Origin: Fistularia commersonii | Taxonomy: Eukaryota > Chordata > Actinopteri > Syngnathiformes > Fistulariidae | Direction of reading: 5' to 3' | DNA: 64,000 nt | NCBI GenBank assembly: GCA_037954325.1 | Contig: JBBMNZ010000030.1 | Location: 5,835,001 to 5,899,000 of the forward strand | In this document: positions 49,041-62,915 of the stretch, piece by piece | Layout: each line of letters begins with the position of its first letter | How positions within the stretch are numbered: the stretch's first letter is position 1 | Notes under the pieces: generated by a model | What the model was told of the DNA's origin: nothing | Database searches by the model: none | The model's input: the letters and a program-made list of their open reading frames with translations, nothing else | Position numbers and translations under genes: made by a program

Positions 49041-50449
49041 CACCATCAACACTGCAACGCTGCAAGCCATTGATAAGTTATTCATCTTTTTATTTTACGC
49101 AATTAATTTTTGCTTGGTTTGTGTGAATGTCATGATTAGTCTATAAGAATTAGATTTGGCATAGCGAGTCAGTTTAACATCCAACAAGCAACACGTGTTT
49201 GTCAATATGTTTGTGATAATTAATCAAACTAAAATGAGTGTTAGGACAAAGGCATGTACGTAAAATATGGAAACAAAACTATCCCTAAGCTCTAGATAAA
49301 AAATATATGAAACCAACCTGAAAGATTGGTTTAAACATTGAAAAGAATTATTTTGTATTCTTAGAACAATGCTTGGCATGCATGACTGCAATACAACAAT
49401 ATTCATTTCTTTAACTATTGTCTGGTTCTAACTGATTGTATATTATTTTTTGTGTCAGTGGCTGCCAAGGTCTTTGCTGAACAGAAGTAAACCTAGAGAC
49501 TGTAATCAGCCTGACATGGTTGCAGCATTTTGTTTTTAACAGTGTTGATTTTTTCCCCCACTTCTGTTGTTTTGAAACATATTTTTTTCCCTTTTTTCCA
49601 GTACTTTCACATTGCTAGTAACAGCACGGTCATTACAGCCAGATATCTAGTAAACTAAGGTATGATTGTGGTGCAGATACGATCACAGTTATCCATCACG
49701 CATAATCTTGTCAACTCTGACTCACTACACTGTCTCACTAACGAGTGCATGTGAATCTATATTTTCACATCCCTTCACTGTGCATCGTCATTTTACGGCC
49801 AGTACTGCCATGAGCTGGAGAGAAAACGAGATAACAAGACACACCCCATGGGAAGTTTACCATGGGGTTGGAGCGGGGGACCAGCCCTCCCACCAGCAAC
49901 ACTACCTTTGTCGTGAAAACCTAGGTTAAGTCCTACTTTTGTTCACACGCAGTGTGCAAAGCCCTTAATTGGACATCAGTGAAACTGTACACCCAACAAT
50001 GTGAACTATCACACACAACGCAGCCACAACAACATCCGGAACGAACGTAGGCGTCGACATGAAATACCGCCACCTGCTGACCGTAGTCGTAACGCCAGGG
50101 AGAGGATAAAACCGAGATATATGTTGAAATGTTGGAATACTTGAGAACTGTTTTACGTGTTTTACGTCACTCGTCTCGAGTAACTACCCAGCTTTGCAGT
50201 CGGTAATCTTGTTTAAAATTCACTTGTATCTGTTGCCATTGTATCTCTTGCTCTGTGTGCAAAGGTAATTTCTAAAAGAAGCATCAGCAAACGTACTTGA
50301 AAATATCTTTGTGCGTGTATGTATGTCAGGAACCCAATCGGGACAAACGAAATACATGACAGAATGAAAGCAAACTGCTAGAATGTAATTTATAAATGCC
50401 GTTTCAAAATCCATGGGAGTTTTGTATTGGTAATCCATAGCGAGAATAT

Positions 50450-50922
50450 GTGATGGATTTTAATTGGGAGCTACGGAAGCGCCGAAGTGGGGCTCCGGAG
50501 CTTGCTCGTACTCGCCGGGTGAGATGACAAGATGAAAAGCATGCGGAAAATGGGTGCAGCCTTCAAACACAAAAGACCCCTTGCTGATCAACAGCACCCC
50601 CATCTTCCTTTAAAAGCCGCCCCCTCCCTCGCCAACCCCCCTTTCTCCGCTCGAGGTGCATTGTGGGGAGGAAAGTCGTTGCCATTCGACCTCTGCGGGG
50701 CCTGCGCGGACGCAGCGAGAACCCTGAAATTCATTATGCGTTTAAAACCTTTATTTATTTCCGCATAACCTACATACTCTCACCGGGAGGGCCGAAGCGG
50801 AAAAAGACACGACGACGGTCCACCTCGTTCGGGGGAAAACTACATCGTTTACAAATACATGAGCTTTTTTATCGGAGGGACTAGCGTTGAGCGAGTGAAG
50901 ATAGTTATTTATATTAAGAAAA
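50450..50922 (+). promoter_or_regulatory. ZBTB10: ZBTB10 CpG-island promoter and 5' UTR
   Basis: A GC- and CpG-rich stretch runs straight into the first coding exon and continues to about 51.4 kb. A short upstream ORF starts at ATG 50532 and ends at 50768 before the main start. The transcription start is not pinpointed. Confidence 0.6.
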
Positions 50923-51597
50923 ATGTCCGGTGAGAGAAACCGCAGGTCGTTGGCTTTCCGAGGAGGCGGATTAGCTGGGTTAACGGGTTCCAGCGGTATA
51001 GGAGGGGGGAACTGTAACAGCTGGGAGGCCCCGGCCTGTCAAGACCGACATTTTAACGGTAACAGGCCGGATCAAGACGAGGATCGGGATCTGGGGGCGA
51101 AGGGACCATCGCAGAAGAACGTGGAGGGCGCTGGATCTGTCAGCGATAGCACCGAACCCGAGGCGGAGGAGGAAGAGGACCCGGAAGGGGGGAGCAGGGC
51201 TGCCGGGAACGGAGACGATCGCGTCGGATCGGTGGAAGGGGAGGACGGGTCCAGGGAGGGGAGCGGGTTGACAGCGGGGAACGGTCCCAGCAACGCCGAC
51301 GGCCTGGAGTCGGGGAACAGCGGCACCGCGGTCGAAACGGGATCCAGGAAATCGGGGGTCAAGATGAGACCGCAGACGCTCCTTCAGAAACACTCGCTAT
51401 TCAACACTTCGTGGCTGCACGAATTCCCATGGCTCAAATTTAGCCAGGAAACTGGACTTATGTCTTGTTCTTGGTGTCACAACATTGCCACTAAACACAG
51501 CGACGAGCTCATCAAAGGCAGTCGAAACTACAAGCGGGCCTTGCTGTTGAGACATCACCTGTCTTCTGAGCACGGGAGAAATGACCCTACCAAACAG
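50923..51597 (+). CDS. ZBTB10: ZBTB10 first coding exon (acidic N terminus and FPWLKF module)
   Basis: 225 codons from ATG to the phase-0 donor ACAG|GTAACA. The reading frame runs on 114 nt past the donor with intron-like composition, so the splice is supported by loss of similarity and by the phase of the next exon. The sequence is strongly GC-rich. Confidence 0.92.
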
Positions 51598-54500
51598 GTA
51601 ACATTAGCCCCGGTCCGCGAAGCTTTCGCTTTTGTCGATTTGCCAACATTGAATACCGACGTTTGTTCGTCTCGAAATATGTCACTGTTTGTTTTTAAGC
51701 GCTCCCGATAGTGGGGGCGTCCGTTTGGCGACTGGTAAAATGTGCTCTAACTTTAATCCAAGCTTGACAATCCTTTTCCCTTTGGCTAATTAGCAAGCGC
51801 CAGCCTGCTAACCTGCGCTAACAGCTAACTTAGCAAAGTAGCCGCTTATGGTTTTTCCGTGTAGCCGGAGGTGGTTGGACAGTCGGGGCACTGAAAAGCC
51901 CCAAAAGAGGCCAGTGCCGTCCAGCGTTGTTGCTGACTAGCAAAACACAGTAGTCCACTTAGAACAATGAGTGGCATGAATGTTTTTAAGTTTACTATTA
52001 ACGTTCACGTGTAAGCGTTTACGTCTTTCCAACCGCCAGTAAGCTACACGCTCAAACCTGCTCAAGCAATTATGACACCTGCTAGCCATTATCACACCCT
52101 AAAGCTGTTGATCAGTGAGAGTTGAATTCCATGTCATAAGTATGTATTTTCTGCGTGCTGTCGAATAACTCATTATCGGCGATTCGTAGTGATAGTAGGC
52201 TGTGGTTTACTTTGACTCTCACTGTACTACCCATTTTTTTTTGTTGCATCAGCAGCTGTCTTGATTGCTAGCTTGCTAGAGGTCACACAATGGCAAGGGC
52301 TCGACCCTAGCAGCCTTTGGGGAACCGCACCCCCTCCCCCCGCGTCTTGGCCTCTCATACGCTTCTGCTGGCTCGCAGTCCCCGGTGACCTCTGGCGTAT
52401 TTATCCCTCCTCCACCTCCTGCTCCTATTGGGGAGCTAAATTAGAGGCATTGTGATAGAATGACCCCCCAAAATCCATAGATGGTGTCACTTGCAAGGGT
52501 GGACAAGAGGAGAGTAAATCTTGTTGCCTCTGGCCAGCCCTCTGCCTGGCCCATATGCAACCATTTGACTAGGCTTGAATGGGTGAAATAGATGTCCCTA
52601 ATAGAATGACACGGCATCACCTGACCCTGTCATCCACATATTTGTGGATTAATGGGCCCTACTGTTGTAACTTTGGGGCATATCTTATGATTTAGCCCCC
52701 CTTCTTTATGTAGATGACTAAAACAATGCCACATTATTTGGAAATTACTCCTCTGTTTCATTCTCATGTTAATACGAGGTGTTAGACCTTAGGTTTAGAT
52801 GGCTCCATAGCTGTTGCCAGTCATAAATCGTGCTTTTCATTTAAATCAACCCGAAGTGGATCATGTTTACTTAACTTTGTCTTTATTAATGTACTTTAAG
52901 CAATCCTATCAATTTGTTTTTATTGCTGCGTAGTTAGCATTTCCACATTGATCTCATAAAATGAAGTGCGTATTTGTCTGGGCTATTGAGTGTCAAAGGC
53001 CATTTCATCCATCAATCCTTTATTGAGGGGAAAAAAAAGTAGTTAAAGTGTTCCTTGTTGATTGCCACAGTGTATTCTGACAATGGTCTGAGCTGTCAGG
53101 GGAATTAAGATTGGGCTGCTATTTGACTCTAATTTGTGAGCGAAGAGGATTTGACCACTACATTTAGTTCCTTCCTTTGTACACGCAATCACTAATCAGA
53201 ATGACTTAAAGTGATCCAGTAACTTGTACGCTTCTGTAATTGGTAAGGAGAACAGTAGGGGTGGATTAGGGGCTTGGTGTGGCTTTTCCCTAGCAACAAG
53301 GACCCCAGACACTACTGGGGAGGTTAAGGGAGGAAATGGCCTTCCTCCTTTTTCTGATAGAGCTGGAAAGATAAACTCCCAATTGCTGTTTCATGGGACT
53401 TCTTATTTTGTGTCAAATTTTAGCTTCTGTATACAGTGTCGGTGAATTTGGAAGCAAAATTTGAATGTTATTGCTACATTGTGAAGCAGGATGGTAAAGT
53501 GAAATTGTGGTGTTACTCTGCAAATGTCTTGTCCTATTCCACCGTTCCTAATGTTAGTCAGGCCTCTGCTGCATTTGTTGAAGCTAACTCGATTAGCCTT
53601 TGCACACCAGGGCAGCTGTGGTAAATGTGGGTCTCCTTTTAGAGAGGGCCATTTCTAGGTTTAGTCTTGTGCCTTTATTTCTTACAATACTTGATAAGAT
53701 ACCACAGTAAGGTAGAAGTAGAAAGTTGTTTATGAAATCCGACATGAATATCCATGTCTAATGTCTGCGTGCGTCAGATCAATTCTGTTTTGTAGTTATT
53801 GGTAAAATTGATGAGCCAAAACGACGGCCCCTCTGTGACACAGTTCACTGAAGATTTATATCTTGCATTTTGCAGAGTGATCCTTTTGTCATCGACATAA
53901 ATAGAGACCTCATTTTACAACTGTACTAACAGTGTATGTAGAAATACAGGTTTTTTCCCATGTCTAATACTGACTACTGAAGCTTAGAAATATGTAAGTT
54001 ATGTTGAATCATGTCATGAATGAAGATGGAAGGTGCACATTGATATACTAAATTATGCCAAGGTTGTGAGTTACAAATGCCAGCCTTCACTTATCACCAC
54101 CAGAAGTAATTGTCTGCTAAGGATAGATTTTACTAAAGTAAGGAAGATGTGGAAAGGATGGCAAGCATCTTAAATATTGTTTTGGATTTCAGTTAATTTG
54201 CTGGATTACGGTATATAATGGGGAGAAATTCTTGATGGTGAAAAGGTTCACCCATTTAAGCCACTTTCTAAGTGAAGGGTTTGACTTCTTTACTGTGCTT
54301 AATATTTTCAATTGGCTCTTCTGTCTTGCAACCTAACAGATTTAATAGTGCTCAAGCTAGGTGCATTTCTGTGTTTTGTCTTTATTTTCACAGTTGGAAA
54401 TTAGTTGTCAAAATAAAACAAGCAAAACTCAATCACAAGGGGAAATTTCTTAACAACTCTTATTCACAGGTTATTCTTTTGAAGTTGTACATATCTTAAC

Positions 54501-57500
54501 CACCTGACTTTCAATATAGATTTGTCCCAATGGAAGTTTTATGAGCAAATAACTCTGAGGCAAAATGAGGGATTTATAAAACTAATTTTTGAACTCATCA
54601 GTGAAGACTCAGGCATGCACTTTTATGAAGAGTAACCTTCTGTACTTTTAAAGGGGACCCATCCCTTGGTGTTTAGTGTCTGTCAGATACATAGAGGGGA
54701 TCTTTATTGGGGGCCACAGGTCACTGGAATGGGGTGGGCTGGAGCCAGAGGGTGAATTCTTCTTGTTGAATTAGTGACTCTCCCCTCCCCTCATCTCCCC
54801 CACTCTTCTGACAGGGCTTTGTTAAGAGGCTTGGAGACGCTCAGTGCAGCCCTCCCACACCTTGGGCAAAATGCACACACAAGTATTGTTCTAGCATCTG
54901 GGGACCAACTGGTTAGGTGGGATAGAGGTATCGGGCAAAGGACAGAGTAGAAGGGAGTTGGGGAACTACCAGTGGTGATGGCCTCAAGGCCAGGCTGGTA
55001 AGGAGATGAGATAGGTGGGGTTGGGTGTGGTTTAAACAAATGAGAAGTGAGGGGACATAAGGGAACCTGTGTTTTTTTTTTTTTTTTTTTTAAATAAAGG
55101 TAAATACAAATGTTTGCTTTTGGGCCATTATGTTGCATGCTCACATTACTATATCACATGATGTGTTTGAGGTGTGCCAGGTTTGTCATGGATCTGTTTT
55201 TGTGGTTTGTTTAGGTTTGGGGGTTATTTTTGTTGTGGCAACTCTGAATAGTGTGGTCACCTTTTCAAGAAACTGAGTTTATGTCCATTGTGGTTTGTCT
55301 ACTCCACCTGTAATTTGGCTCTTTGGGTTTTTAAAAATTTTCAACCTTGAATAAAGGATCCCTCCCAGCCACCCTCTTGGATTTTCTTCTGTTCTGCTTC
55401 TGCCTTGCATTCTCCTAGCCTTACCATCTCTGGCTCAAATAAAAACAAGAGCCATGTCAACAGAGAGTCACTGGGGGAGGTTTGTTTTGTCCTCGCATTT
55501 TCTCTTGGTCCTTGCTTCTACAGCTTGAGCTCAAGCAGATTTTGCCTACAGCATCTGCTATGCAGGGTTTGCTGTTTCTTAAAGCTCCAAGCTCACACGT
55601 GGCACATCTGGAGAAAGGATGCTGCTGCTGAGGCCTGTTTTGGGCAACTTATCCAGTACCTTGCTGTCCTCCCTTGACTTGAATACACACACACACACAC
55701 ACTCACACACACCCCTCATATCAGAACAGCTAAGCGAGTTTTACCTCTGGCCTATTGCCTTGCTATGTATAATGGATACAAGCTGTGGAACTGGAGATTT
55801 GGGAGTTTTTCTTTAAATGTTTGATAGATCTATGACTGTCCAGAAATAATTTTAAGAACTTTTTGGTAGCAATTCTGAACTGACTGTTACTGACCACCTT
55901 TATAACATAGAAACACCTTTTTGAAACCTTTTTTTGTTTGTTTGTTTTTCAATTCTAAATTGGAGAATGACAAATGGTGCGAGCATCCACTTTGCTTGGT
56001 TTTTGCAAGCTGAAAAAAAAATCAGCAAAAAAACTGACAGCCCAACTCCAAGGGATAAGCAGCTCTTCTTTTGTGCGGCTCCCCCACCCTTCACTGCACC
56101 ACACCAATATATTCCCCCACAGCACTCAACATTATGACCATGCCCCTCCAGTGGCTTTGATGTGTATATCATGGAATAATTTTTCCCTTTCTCCCCATGC
56201 TCTCCGTCTCACCCACATGCACCCTGGCTCCTTTCTATGCTTGCAAGTGGGAGCTGCTGTGTAATAAGAGTGATTTCAGAGTCCTTTCACAAAGACCCAC
56301 AGTGAGTGGACAATGAGCCTCGGGGAGAACATGGGCTATTGTGAAGGCTAAAATGGGGTGACCCAACTCCTATCGCACTCGCTTTCCTTCCTCCGCTGCT
56401 CCACATTTTCTCCTCTGCCCATTCTCTCAAGGCTCAAGGTCTCACTCTTAATCTTTGCCTCTCCTGCTCACTAGTGCTCTTTGTGCTTGTGTTGTCAGTG
56501 CCTTTTTCATTTATGTAACAATTCCTGATCTTTCATAGTGTTTTTTTTCCTTCATCACTTCGCTTTTTTATCAGCTGTGTTCTATTATATGTTTTCTGTC
56601 TCAATGTAATTTTTTTTTTCTTCTAGCCTGCAAAACACATTCTTTTTCCCCCCTTTTCTGTCTCTCTTCCTCCCTCATTTTGCCTCACATTTCATTCCAT
56701 CCCATCTCTCTCCCTCCAGCTGTGGCAGAGGATGATAAGCCCCCCTATACTTTCCTGTGTGCCCAGGCTGCCCTGGACAAGAGCTGCAGTGTGGAGGGGG
56801 TAGGGGTGGGGGCTGGGTGGGGACCTCAGAGAAATGGATTTAATCTGAATTACTCGAGCTGAAACCCCAGCTGTGTGTATGTGTAGGCAGCTTGGTTTCT
56901 GTGTGTGTATGCATGTATGTGTGTGCAGCAGAGATGGTGGGAGGGGACAAAAAATGCAAGGCTCGAGCAATGTGAATTATTCTGGATTAGGACATCTGCT
57001 CTGCAATTTTGAGATGTACATGCTGCTGCACCCGCGTGTGTGTGTGGGTGTTTGTGTGATAAACTTAATATATAGACATCAGTGCATTAATGTATTTTGG
57101 TTTATTAACTGGACTCCCTTTGTTTTGCGCTTACATACTTACATACATGCATGCGTGCGCATGTGTGTAAATATATACTCCCTTTTCTGTACCAGGTTAG
57201 CCCCTTGACTCATTAAGGCATAGCAGAGAAGGGGGAGTAAAGAGGTTATGGAATGGTTCCTGTGCTTCTTCCAGTTCCCATCCCACAGTCAGGTTTTGTC
57301 CTGCTTTTGACATGTCATCTTCCACTCTTAATTCAGGCCACTTGGACATCTAATTTAATGTAGACCACGATAGATAGATAGAGTAAGAGAGGGAGAGCGA
57401 GAGATAGAGTGATAGATTTAGGTCCTTGAAACTCTACATTCCAGCAAGTTAATGGCTTTGTATAATTGATAACAAGGGCTAGTGCAGAATGTGTTTTAAT

Positions 57501-59695
57501 TTTATTGATTGCGCAGCAGCTATACGTCATGGCCCTGAATGTGTCAAATGCCTAACCTCTTCTAGTGTTACTAAAGAAGATATGCTTGGATGATGTGCTG
57601 AATGATGTCTACAATTTAACTCTATGGATGTATAATCTCTCGTTTAGATCTGGCATAACCATTGATAATATCCTTTTGTAAGCCATTTAACTGCAGATTT
57701 CAACAGATTCTCAGTAAACACAATGTTAATGCATATGTAGTGTGCCCATCAGATTTTGCAATGTTGTCCTAACTCCAAATTTTTGCAGACCAAGACAAGC
57801 ACACTTTTCACATCCCTTCCAACCCCAGAATCCCTGATATTTACAGTGTCAGAATTTACTAATTCAATACTGTTGCAGTTATTCAATTCAACATATTGTT
57901 CCGTGGCTGAGAATAATTACATCTTTTAGTGTGTGGTGATTCACCCACAAGAAAATCTGAGCTCAAGCAGTCCAAAAGTACAATTATAGCAACAAGTAGG
58001 ACACATTTTCAAATTTTATTTCTTCTCTGTTCTGTTAAAGCGCTATTTCAAAAATGTATTAATATATTAATGAAAACCCAGTGATGTTGTGTGTTTCTTA
58101 ATATAAAGTGTCACATAAGTTTTAAAGTGTTGTGTTTTTTTTTTTGTTTTGTTGTTTTGTTTTTATCTGTCAGCTTTATTTCTGGTCCAAGTGATAGGAA
58201 TCTTGGCTAAATGTTTGAATTCCATCATTCAGATATGTAGAAAATCAGCCCTACAATGATTGTAGGGTTAACATTTTTGAGATGTAAGAAATAGTGCCGA
58301 ATATAAATAGGGGAGGTGGTTTATGGCTTGGGACTGAACAAATCAACCACTGGTACTGAGACTTTCCATTCTCTCCTGGGTAGTACTTTCACCATCTACT
58401 ATAGCGTTAATTATTTCCCATTTGTATCCTACCTCCCCCAAAGTCAAACCTGTTTAGCCCCCTAGGGCTGGTGTGTCAGGTACCCAGTTACCCTCGGGGT
58501 GTTTGTCTGTGTGGGTGTGTTTTGTAGAGATGTTGTTACAGATTGGGCTGGTGTAAACTATTTGTATAACAATGTTTTTGCCTTTGCATATACAAATGAT
58601 CTTTGAGCACACAAATTTTCAGCACTAATTTTCTTTCTGTCTCACCCCCTTCTTTTTTTAAGGAGAGCGTGAGACCCTCAGACAATACCAGCCCCTCCAC
58701 TAACTCCTCAGAGGATGACTACCGCAGCAAGCCCAATGAGAACTCTTACTGTTACCAGCTTCTCCAGGAGCTGGACAAGCAGCGCAAAAGTGGCATCCTT
58801 TGTGACGTCAACATAGTCGTCTCAGGCCAAGTGTTCCGTGCACACAAAAACATCCTTGTGGCAGGCAGCCGCTTCTTCAAAACCCTCTACTGTCTGACCA
58901 AGACTGAGGCCCAGGACCAGGCCACTGTCACACATTTGGATGTTGCCGCTGTCCAGGGGTTCTCGGTTATCCTCGACTTTCTCTATTCCGGGAATCTGCT
59001 GCTCACAAGCCAAAATGCAATTGAAGTGATGTCTGTTGCAAGTTACCTTCAAATGACAGAGGTCGTACAGTCATGTAGGGCATTTATAAAGGATGCCCTG
59101 AACATCAGCATCAAGCAGGAGGCTCCTGATTCAGTGGTGGTGGACTACAACAAAAGGCAAACTGTGGCCAAAGAGGGACAGAGAGGATTAGACCGGAAAC
59201 CAAGCACCTTCTGGGCTACAACCATCCTGTCAAAGCTGTCGATCAAAGCCAGCAACAACCAAGGAAAGGAGGTGCTGGAGGAGGACGATGAAGGTTGCAG
59301 GGTAGTGGAAGACACCAGTGATATAGAGGTGACAATGGTTGGGGGTGAGGGCTGTGCCCAGGTAACCCCCGGGGCTTCTGGTAGCTGCACCCACCACAAC
59401 GACAACTCCTCTGATTCAGCAGAGACTAATGAAACACAAGCAGTGAGTGGCCAGGTGCCGGTATTTGTTTGGAATGAGCCAGCAACTGGAGGTGCTGTGG
59501 CGGCACCAGCGGCGCATAAACGAGCAGCTCCGGATGTTGCAGCTGGAAGTGGGCGCCGAAAAAAACAGACCACCACGCGGCGATTTGTCTACAACATCCC
59601 ACCAGAGCCTGAAGAGGGATTTGATGAGGGAATGTTCATCCAGCCATCCGCCTCCTATCCAAGAGAAGATTTCTCTTCCCTCTCTGAAAATGCTG
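50923..59695 (+). CDS. ZBTB10: ZBTB10, BTB/POZ zinc-finger transcription repressor (3' end outside window)
   Basis: Two coding exons (50923-51597, 58663-59695) join in phase 0 to give 569 residues, ending in phase 1. The N terminus (NRRSLAFRGGGL) matches human ZBTB10. Residues 60-145 are acidic and Gly/Ser-rich. Residues 155-225 form a conserved LFNTSWLHEFPWLKF module with C182, C185 and H211/H212, H217, possibly zinc-binding. The BTB/POZ domain spans about 257-370 (GILCDVNIVVSGQVFRAHKN, FLYSGNLLLTSQNAIEVM), followed by IKQE, a SUMO-consensus-type site, an acidic region, and a basic RRKKQTTTRRFVYNIPP motif shared with mammalian ZBTB10. The family represses GC-box promoters, partly by competing with Sp1. 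The paired C2H2 fingers expected near the C terminus are not in the window. The start was chosen because it opens the conserved N terminus and has A at -3. Confidence 0.93.
51598..58662 (+). other. ZBTB10: ZBTB10 intron 1
   Basis: 7.1 kb. The first 500 bases are relatively GC-rich, continuing the CpG island. The remainder is AT-rich with a poly-T run (55072-55091), CA tracts (55685-55712) and GATA/GA repeats (57367-57415). A small exon-like patch at 56720-56799 is discussed under findings. Confidence 0.85.
57367..57415. repeat. GATA/GA-rich simple repeat
   Basis: GATA units pass into a GAGA-rich tract. Confidence 0.85.
58663..59695 (+). CDS. ZBTB10: ZBTB10 BTB/POZ exon
   Basis: The acceptor is CCCCCTTCTTTTTTTAAG and the donor GCTG|GTATGA. 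344 codons plus one base start at ESVRP and cover the whole BTB/POZ domain, the IKQE site and the RRKKQTTTRRFVYNIPP motif. The open frame begins upstream at 58603, but those 20 residues are intronic read-through. Confidence 0.95.
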
Positions 59696-62600
59696 GTATG
59701 AAACAAAATTCCATCTATTACTTTACTCTCATTCCTCTCCATACTGATTTATATTATAGGTTTCAGGGGATCTTATTAATCACATCACTTGTCCTCATAC
59801 TTGATTGTCTACAGGGATGTAATGCAAAAAGTCTTTAATGGAATTAACTTTTTGAAATTCTAGACAGTTTTGCAATATTTTTCTTTCTAAATCTGTAATA
59901 AAAAAAATATGTAATGATGGTGGTTACAAACAGACAGTGTATAGATGCATCTGTGCACTGTTGCAGTGTTTCAGTATCCAGAAAACATAGGCAAGGAGAA
60001 ACTTGGTTCATACTAGAATTTGGCCTGTTACAGATGTCAAAATCCTTAAAGACTTTTTTGACAATAAACAAAGTACAAGTATTTCATTAGAAGCGGTTAT
60101 TAGTTTTGACAACAGCTGAAGATGCCAAATCTCATTTCTGCTAAGAAGAAGTTAATGGGGAATAAATACACAAACCGCTAATCTGTAGCCCCTTTTTTGG
60201 CCAGCAGTAGAAGTCTTTTGTAATCTGTGACTGTCTGGATCTCTATGTTGCTTCCTAGATACACTGTGATTATTATGACTGCAAACTTAGCCCAGGGCCA
60301 GTTGGAGAAAGACTCCCATTATTTTATGTAGCACTATTACCTTAATGCCTCTGTGCCTTAAAGGACTGTCAACTTTTTCCCTCAATTGCTTTCCATTTGC
60401 CAGTGCTGGGAAACATTTTTTGACCTTTGTGTCTTCAAATTCACTATCTGCCTGACCTATTGCTGTCCCATTGATGTGCAAGCTAGTTAAGCTTGTAAAT
60501 ACAAATGTGGGGCAGTCTGACTGCTTACTTAAAGAACACCTATGTTTGTGTTCACCAATATCACATGTTACAGGATACAGTCGAGGACACAAAATACTGG
60601 TAATTTTGTTTTTTGTGCGTTTTCATTCAAATTCAGTCGTATCTAGCGTTTGGTAGTCATTTACTCAATTCTTCATAGATTCCCAAATGGATGATTGGTT
60701 TCTTTGCAGAAGAGGGCTTCACTTGTTTTCAGCATCAACACAGCTGTGTTAATATCTGTCTGTAAACAGAGTTGACAAAAGGTGGCATTTGACTCAGGTG
60801 TACCAAAGCGCCACTGTTTGTAAGCCACAGAAAATGATTCAACCCATCGAAGGGATGTCTCTCTAAGTAATATGAGCATTTTGAAATTAATTACAATGTT
60901 CTTTTTTGAGAAACAACAGACAGCTGATCTGGGCATCCAGCTGGCAATGGCTTCAGGACTTAGGTTAGCTGCAGCTAAAGTCTTTATCATTGTTTTAACT
61001 GGACTAAATGAAATATATTTTTATAGTATTAGTTTCCATGTAAGTGTTTCCATGTAACTGACCTTTCACAGATGGATCTGCTAATATTTTGGCGTATAAT
61101 TTGGGATCATTGCTTTATATCCAAGTGAGCGATACGGTTTCTTATTTTGTTCTGATACCTTAATACAAAAGTGGACACAGGGGTTGTCCAGATGGCTTAG
61201 ACTGACTCGCTGGTGTAATTTTTTAAAAATAGATCCAGTATGATGGTATTTAGTGTGTAATAGCTGCAAATTAATGTTTGAAATGTTAGTGTCAGTTTCA
61301 GCTGTGTCCTTTATTGATCTTAAATATGCCTATGCTAGAGTTTGTGTGTTTTGTTTGTTGTTATACCACTCCCCTTTGAAGAAACCCTGTAGAACAGGAC
61401 AAGCACTTAACTGGGCATAATGTGTCTCACAGAGCTTATTGCAGATAGTAAAGTGAACAGTGTTTTGAAATGGCAAAAAAGTGCAACCTATCAAGATGTA
61501 GCACTATGTTTAGTGCTGTATTATCCATTATTTTCAATTTCACAGAGTCTCTACATGAATATCCCCTTTCTTTTCCATGGTGGACATGACACTTTATTGA
61601 TCACTCTTTGCAGTTGCAATGTGTAGATCTACTTGTTTAGGGTGGGAGGAGCAATATTTAGAATCATGTGAGGCATCACTTAAAGTTTTGACATCTTAAA
61701 GGAACCCTATTTTTAGCTCAAATGACAGTGTTTATTAGAGATTAAAGTGAAATTGCTGTAGTGCTGCTAGCAAAACACTGTCTGTTAGTTTGCTTTTCAT
61801 AGACTTGTCTAAATGCATCAAACTTCTACACCACTGAATGTGGCCCCTTTTCAGCTTGAGCTCAGTTAGATTCTGCATATTTCCTCAACAGCATCACATA
61901 TGCTGTGTTAATAGATACGCTATTTTACTCTCATTGATATTACATCCGCTGCCCTTCATCACACCGGTGAGTGTATTACTTAATTGCACTTTGATGGATA
62001 AAATCCAAGCCATCGTGAATTGAATAGTACTGGTCCATGTACAATAAATACCTTAACTTTTTAAAAGTAGCCATAAGTAATGTAGTTGGACTTCCTAAGA
62101 AGAGACTGCTGTGAAATCCTGCCAGTGGGTTTAATTTTTCCATTTCCGCTTTGTTTTGACGTAAGTCAGTGTGATCAATATCCACAAAGTGCAGATTTCA
62201 AGCTTTCCATCAATGTCCTGCTGTTGAACCTAACAGCAGGAATGGTTCTTATCCAGCTTTTAACCTGCCACGAGCAGCCAACAAATGACTCACTCCTAGT
62301 GATGATCTTCACTAATTACTGCAGCGAGAGGGGCTCATGAAAGTTCCTTCCACCTGGAATCCTTTGTCTCAACCACACACATCACTGTTGAGACTTGTTA
62401 TGAATAAAAGATGAGACATTTTGTAACATTCGTTTACATTCAGTTAGACTAATGAGTCCAAAGTCTTCAATACTTAAAACAAGGTTGGTATGTAGTTTTA
62501 ATAGTTAAAATTTTAACATTTAATCAGTGTTTTCAGAGAGATGTCAAAATAGATTATTTATGACAAAACTTATAGATCTTAACCTATTTAGTGGCTTTCA

Positions 62601-62852
62601 ATCATTAATTCAATTTTAGAATCTATTATTCCCTGTGAATTTTTATGCTCCTTTCTATCTTGTCTTTTACCCTTGGATGACTCCCTGTGCTGTAATCTAT
62701 CCACATACAGCGTACCGCTCTTCATAATCTCCCCTCTTCGCTCAGTCCTCTCCTTCTGTTGGCTCCATTAAGCATTGCACTCCATAATGATATCTCATAT
62801 TAAGTGGAGTGGTATGGACAAGGGAGGGGGATCTCTCTCTCTCTTTCTCTCC

Positions 62853-62915
<63 letters not shown>

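Larger units (their letters stand above)
47711..50450. other. Divergent intergenic interval between TPD52 and ZBTB10
   Basis: Non-coding interval between head-to-head promoters. It contains a CA/TA microsatellite (48159-48202) and a CpG-rich patch (48890-49040) with TGACGTCA and CACGTG. No ORF here has coding character. Confidence 0.6.

Noticed and set aside
59145..59742. Antisense ORFs opposite the ZBTB10 BTB exon
   Set aside because: Shadows of a strongly supported coding exon on the other strand.
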